A stretch of DNA of 64,000 nt from Flavobacteriales bacterium (GTDB lineage Bacteria; Bacteroidota; Bacteroidia; Flavobacteriales_C; GCA-002722245): the NCBI GenBank assembly GCA_023251095.1, contig JAHEZL010000009.1, forward strand, positions 62,001 to 126,000, in the 5' to 3' direction. The notes beneath the pieces were generated by a model. It did not search any database. It had not been told where the DNA came from and saw nothing but the letters and a program-made list of their open reading frames with translations. A program made the translations under genes and the position numbers. Shown here one piece after another: positions 63,358-64,000 of this stretch; position 1 is the first letter of the stretch; every line of letters starts with the position of its first letter.

Positions 63358-63837
63358 TCAGTAGCTCCATTCACCGCTAATAGTCACCCACAGACTGCCA
63401 TTCCACATTGAAAATGATTCGGGATAAGAACCTGTATGTTCATTCATTTTAAATGAAACATAGCCAATAGCGTCATCCGGATCAAAGCTATCATAATCAT
63501 ACACTCCTATGTACAAAAGCTCCGACAAATCGGATACTTCATGCTCCAGCGACCAGATCAGGGGAAGATTAGCGTCTGAAATATCCTGATACTTTGACAC
63601 TGTTCCATCCAGTAAAACGCTGTATTGATCTTCGATTTTTATAAATACATCCGGACCTGTGCCCGGGTCCCAATCTTTTGAGCCCGAATTAACAAAAGAC
63701 ATAGAATTTACTTTAACCGACGTGATGGTAAATTTTGTGTAATTAGGAGAATACTCTTTGGAACAACTACTTAAAATCAATAAGACAGAGAATACACATA
63801 AATGGTATATGCTTAATGATATTCGCTTTTTTTTCAT
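63358..63837 (-). CDS. Lipoprotein with C2-like beta-sandwich
   Basis: 159 residues. Lipobox LLILSSCSKE. The mature domain reads DPGTGPDVFIKIEDQ, LPLIWSLEHEVSDLSELLYIGVYDYDSFDPDDAIGYVSFKM (about 90-130). This follows the C2 pattern D-V-Y-V-K ... P-x-W ... L-x-I-x-V-Y-D-x-D-x-x-x-x-D-D-x-I-G. Acidic residues could bind Ca2+. Surface or periplasmic, role unknown. Confidence 0.7.
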   Translation of the reverse strand: MKKKRISLSIYHLCVFSVLLILSSCSKEYSPNYTKFTITSVKVNSMSFVNSGSKDWDPGTGPDVFIKIEDQYSVLLDGTVSKYQDISDANLPLIWSLEHEVSDLSELLYIGVYDYDSFDPDDAIGYVSFKMNEHTGSYPESFSMWNGSLWVTISGEWSY

Positions 63838-64000
63838 GATTCGGATGTTTGTTGTTTAGGCACCACAAATCAAACCAAAAAAAATCAAATGACGAAACGG
63901 GGGCGGAATTTTAAAAGACAAAAAAATGTTATTTCCATTCATGGCTGCGCTCTGCCTACAAATCGGCCTTTCCCCAATAAAAAATCAATGGCTTTTACAA
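63838..64000. other. End of window, nothing recognised
   Basis: 163 bases without an open frame I can support. It may include the promoter of the leftward lipoprotein, but no clear TAnnTTTG was found. Confidence 0.4.

Noticed and set aside
1-64000. tRNA and rRNA genes
   Set aside because: No GTTCRAATC-like T-arm with a matching acceptor stem or rRNA-like stretch was noticed by eye. A tRNA scan would be decisive.

Overview
The window is a chromosomal stretch of a member of the Bacteroidota. It is A+T-rich. Several genes are preceded by the phylum's promoter signature (TTG or TTTG, 17-21 bases, then TAnnTTTG). It encodes type IX secretion (T9SS) cargo with C-terminal sorting domains, SprB-type repeats and a GldB-like gliding lipoprotein. 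It also carries an RPF-type membrane pyrophosphatase and 2-oxoacid:ferredoxin oxidoreductase. No tRNA, rRNA, CRISPR array, phage or complete transposon was seen. Order or family cannot be fixed from this window alone.

Layout. 1-9.1 kb: partial gldB-like gene, an outer-membrane barrel, nadE, a three-gene glycosylation cassette (GT-C transferase, polyprenyl-phosphate GT2, NDP-sugar epimerase) and korAB. 9.1-20 kb: a large T9SS protein with its small partner, Fe-S carriers nfu and mrp, an alkyltransferase-like protein, two Gfo/Idh/MocA oxidoreductases, trmB, a MurG-like glycosyltransferase and a barrel protein. 19-27 kb: a complete phosphate module, with a two-component system (phoR/phoB type) divergent from pstS-pstC-pstA-pstB-phoU and a Na/Pi-cotransporter-like gene. 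27-35 kb: hppA, pdhB, etfBA, a DUF151 nuclease, thyA and dfrA. 36.1-41.1 kb: gatC-gatA-gatB::aspS. 41-48.7 kb: an accessory stretch of small, mostly hypothetical genes, gene debris and palindromic repeats. 48.9-64 kb: further T9SS proteins (beta-helix protein, GH18 chitinase), an OprP-like phosphate porin, hemE, pgi and lipoproteins.

The main observation is a single open reading frame (37792-41109) that joins complete GatB to complete aspartyl-tRNA synthetase. It sits directly behind gatC and gatA with two TAATG stop/start overlaps. The synthetase part has His, not Leu, at the anticodon-loop position linked to relaxed tRNA recognition. The locus therefore looks like a covalent transamidosome: the enzyme that mischarges tRNA-Asn with Asp is tethered to the amidotransferase that converts it to Asn-tRNA. 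This is an inference and depends on whether the genome also has AsnRS.

A second observation links two distant loci. An identical 16-base element, part of an 11-bp-period TTAACA repeat, lies upstream of both pstS and the phosphate porin gene 34 kb away. This predicts a PhoB-type operator controlling both outer-membrane and inner-membrane phosphate uptake. Other points include a Cys/His-rich tail on the pyrophosphatase, a TIR/deoxyribosyltransferase-like protein beside a Fic remnant, one frameshifted gene, two genes without a canonical start codon, and several families of dispersed palindromes.
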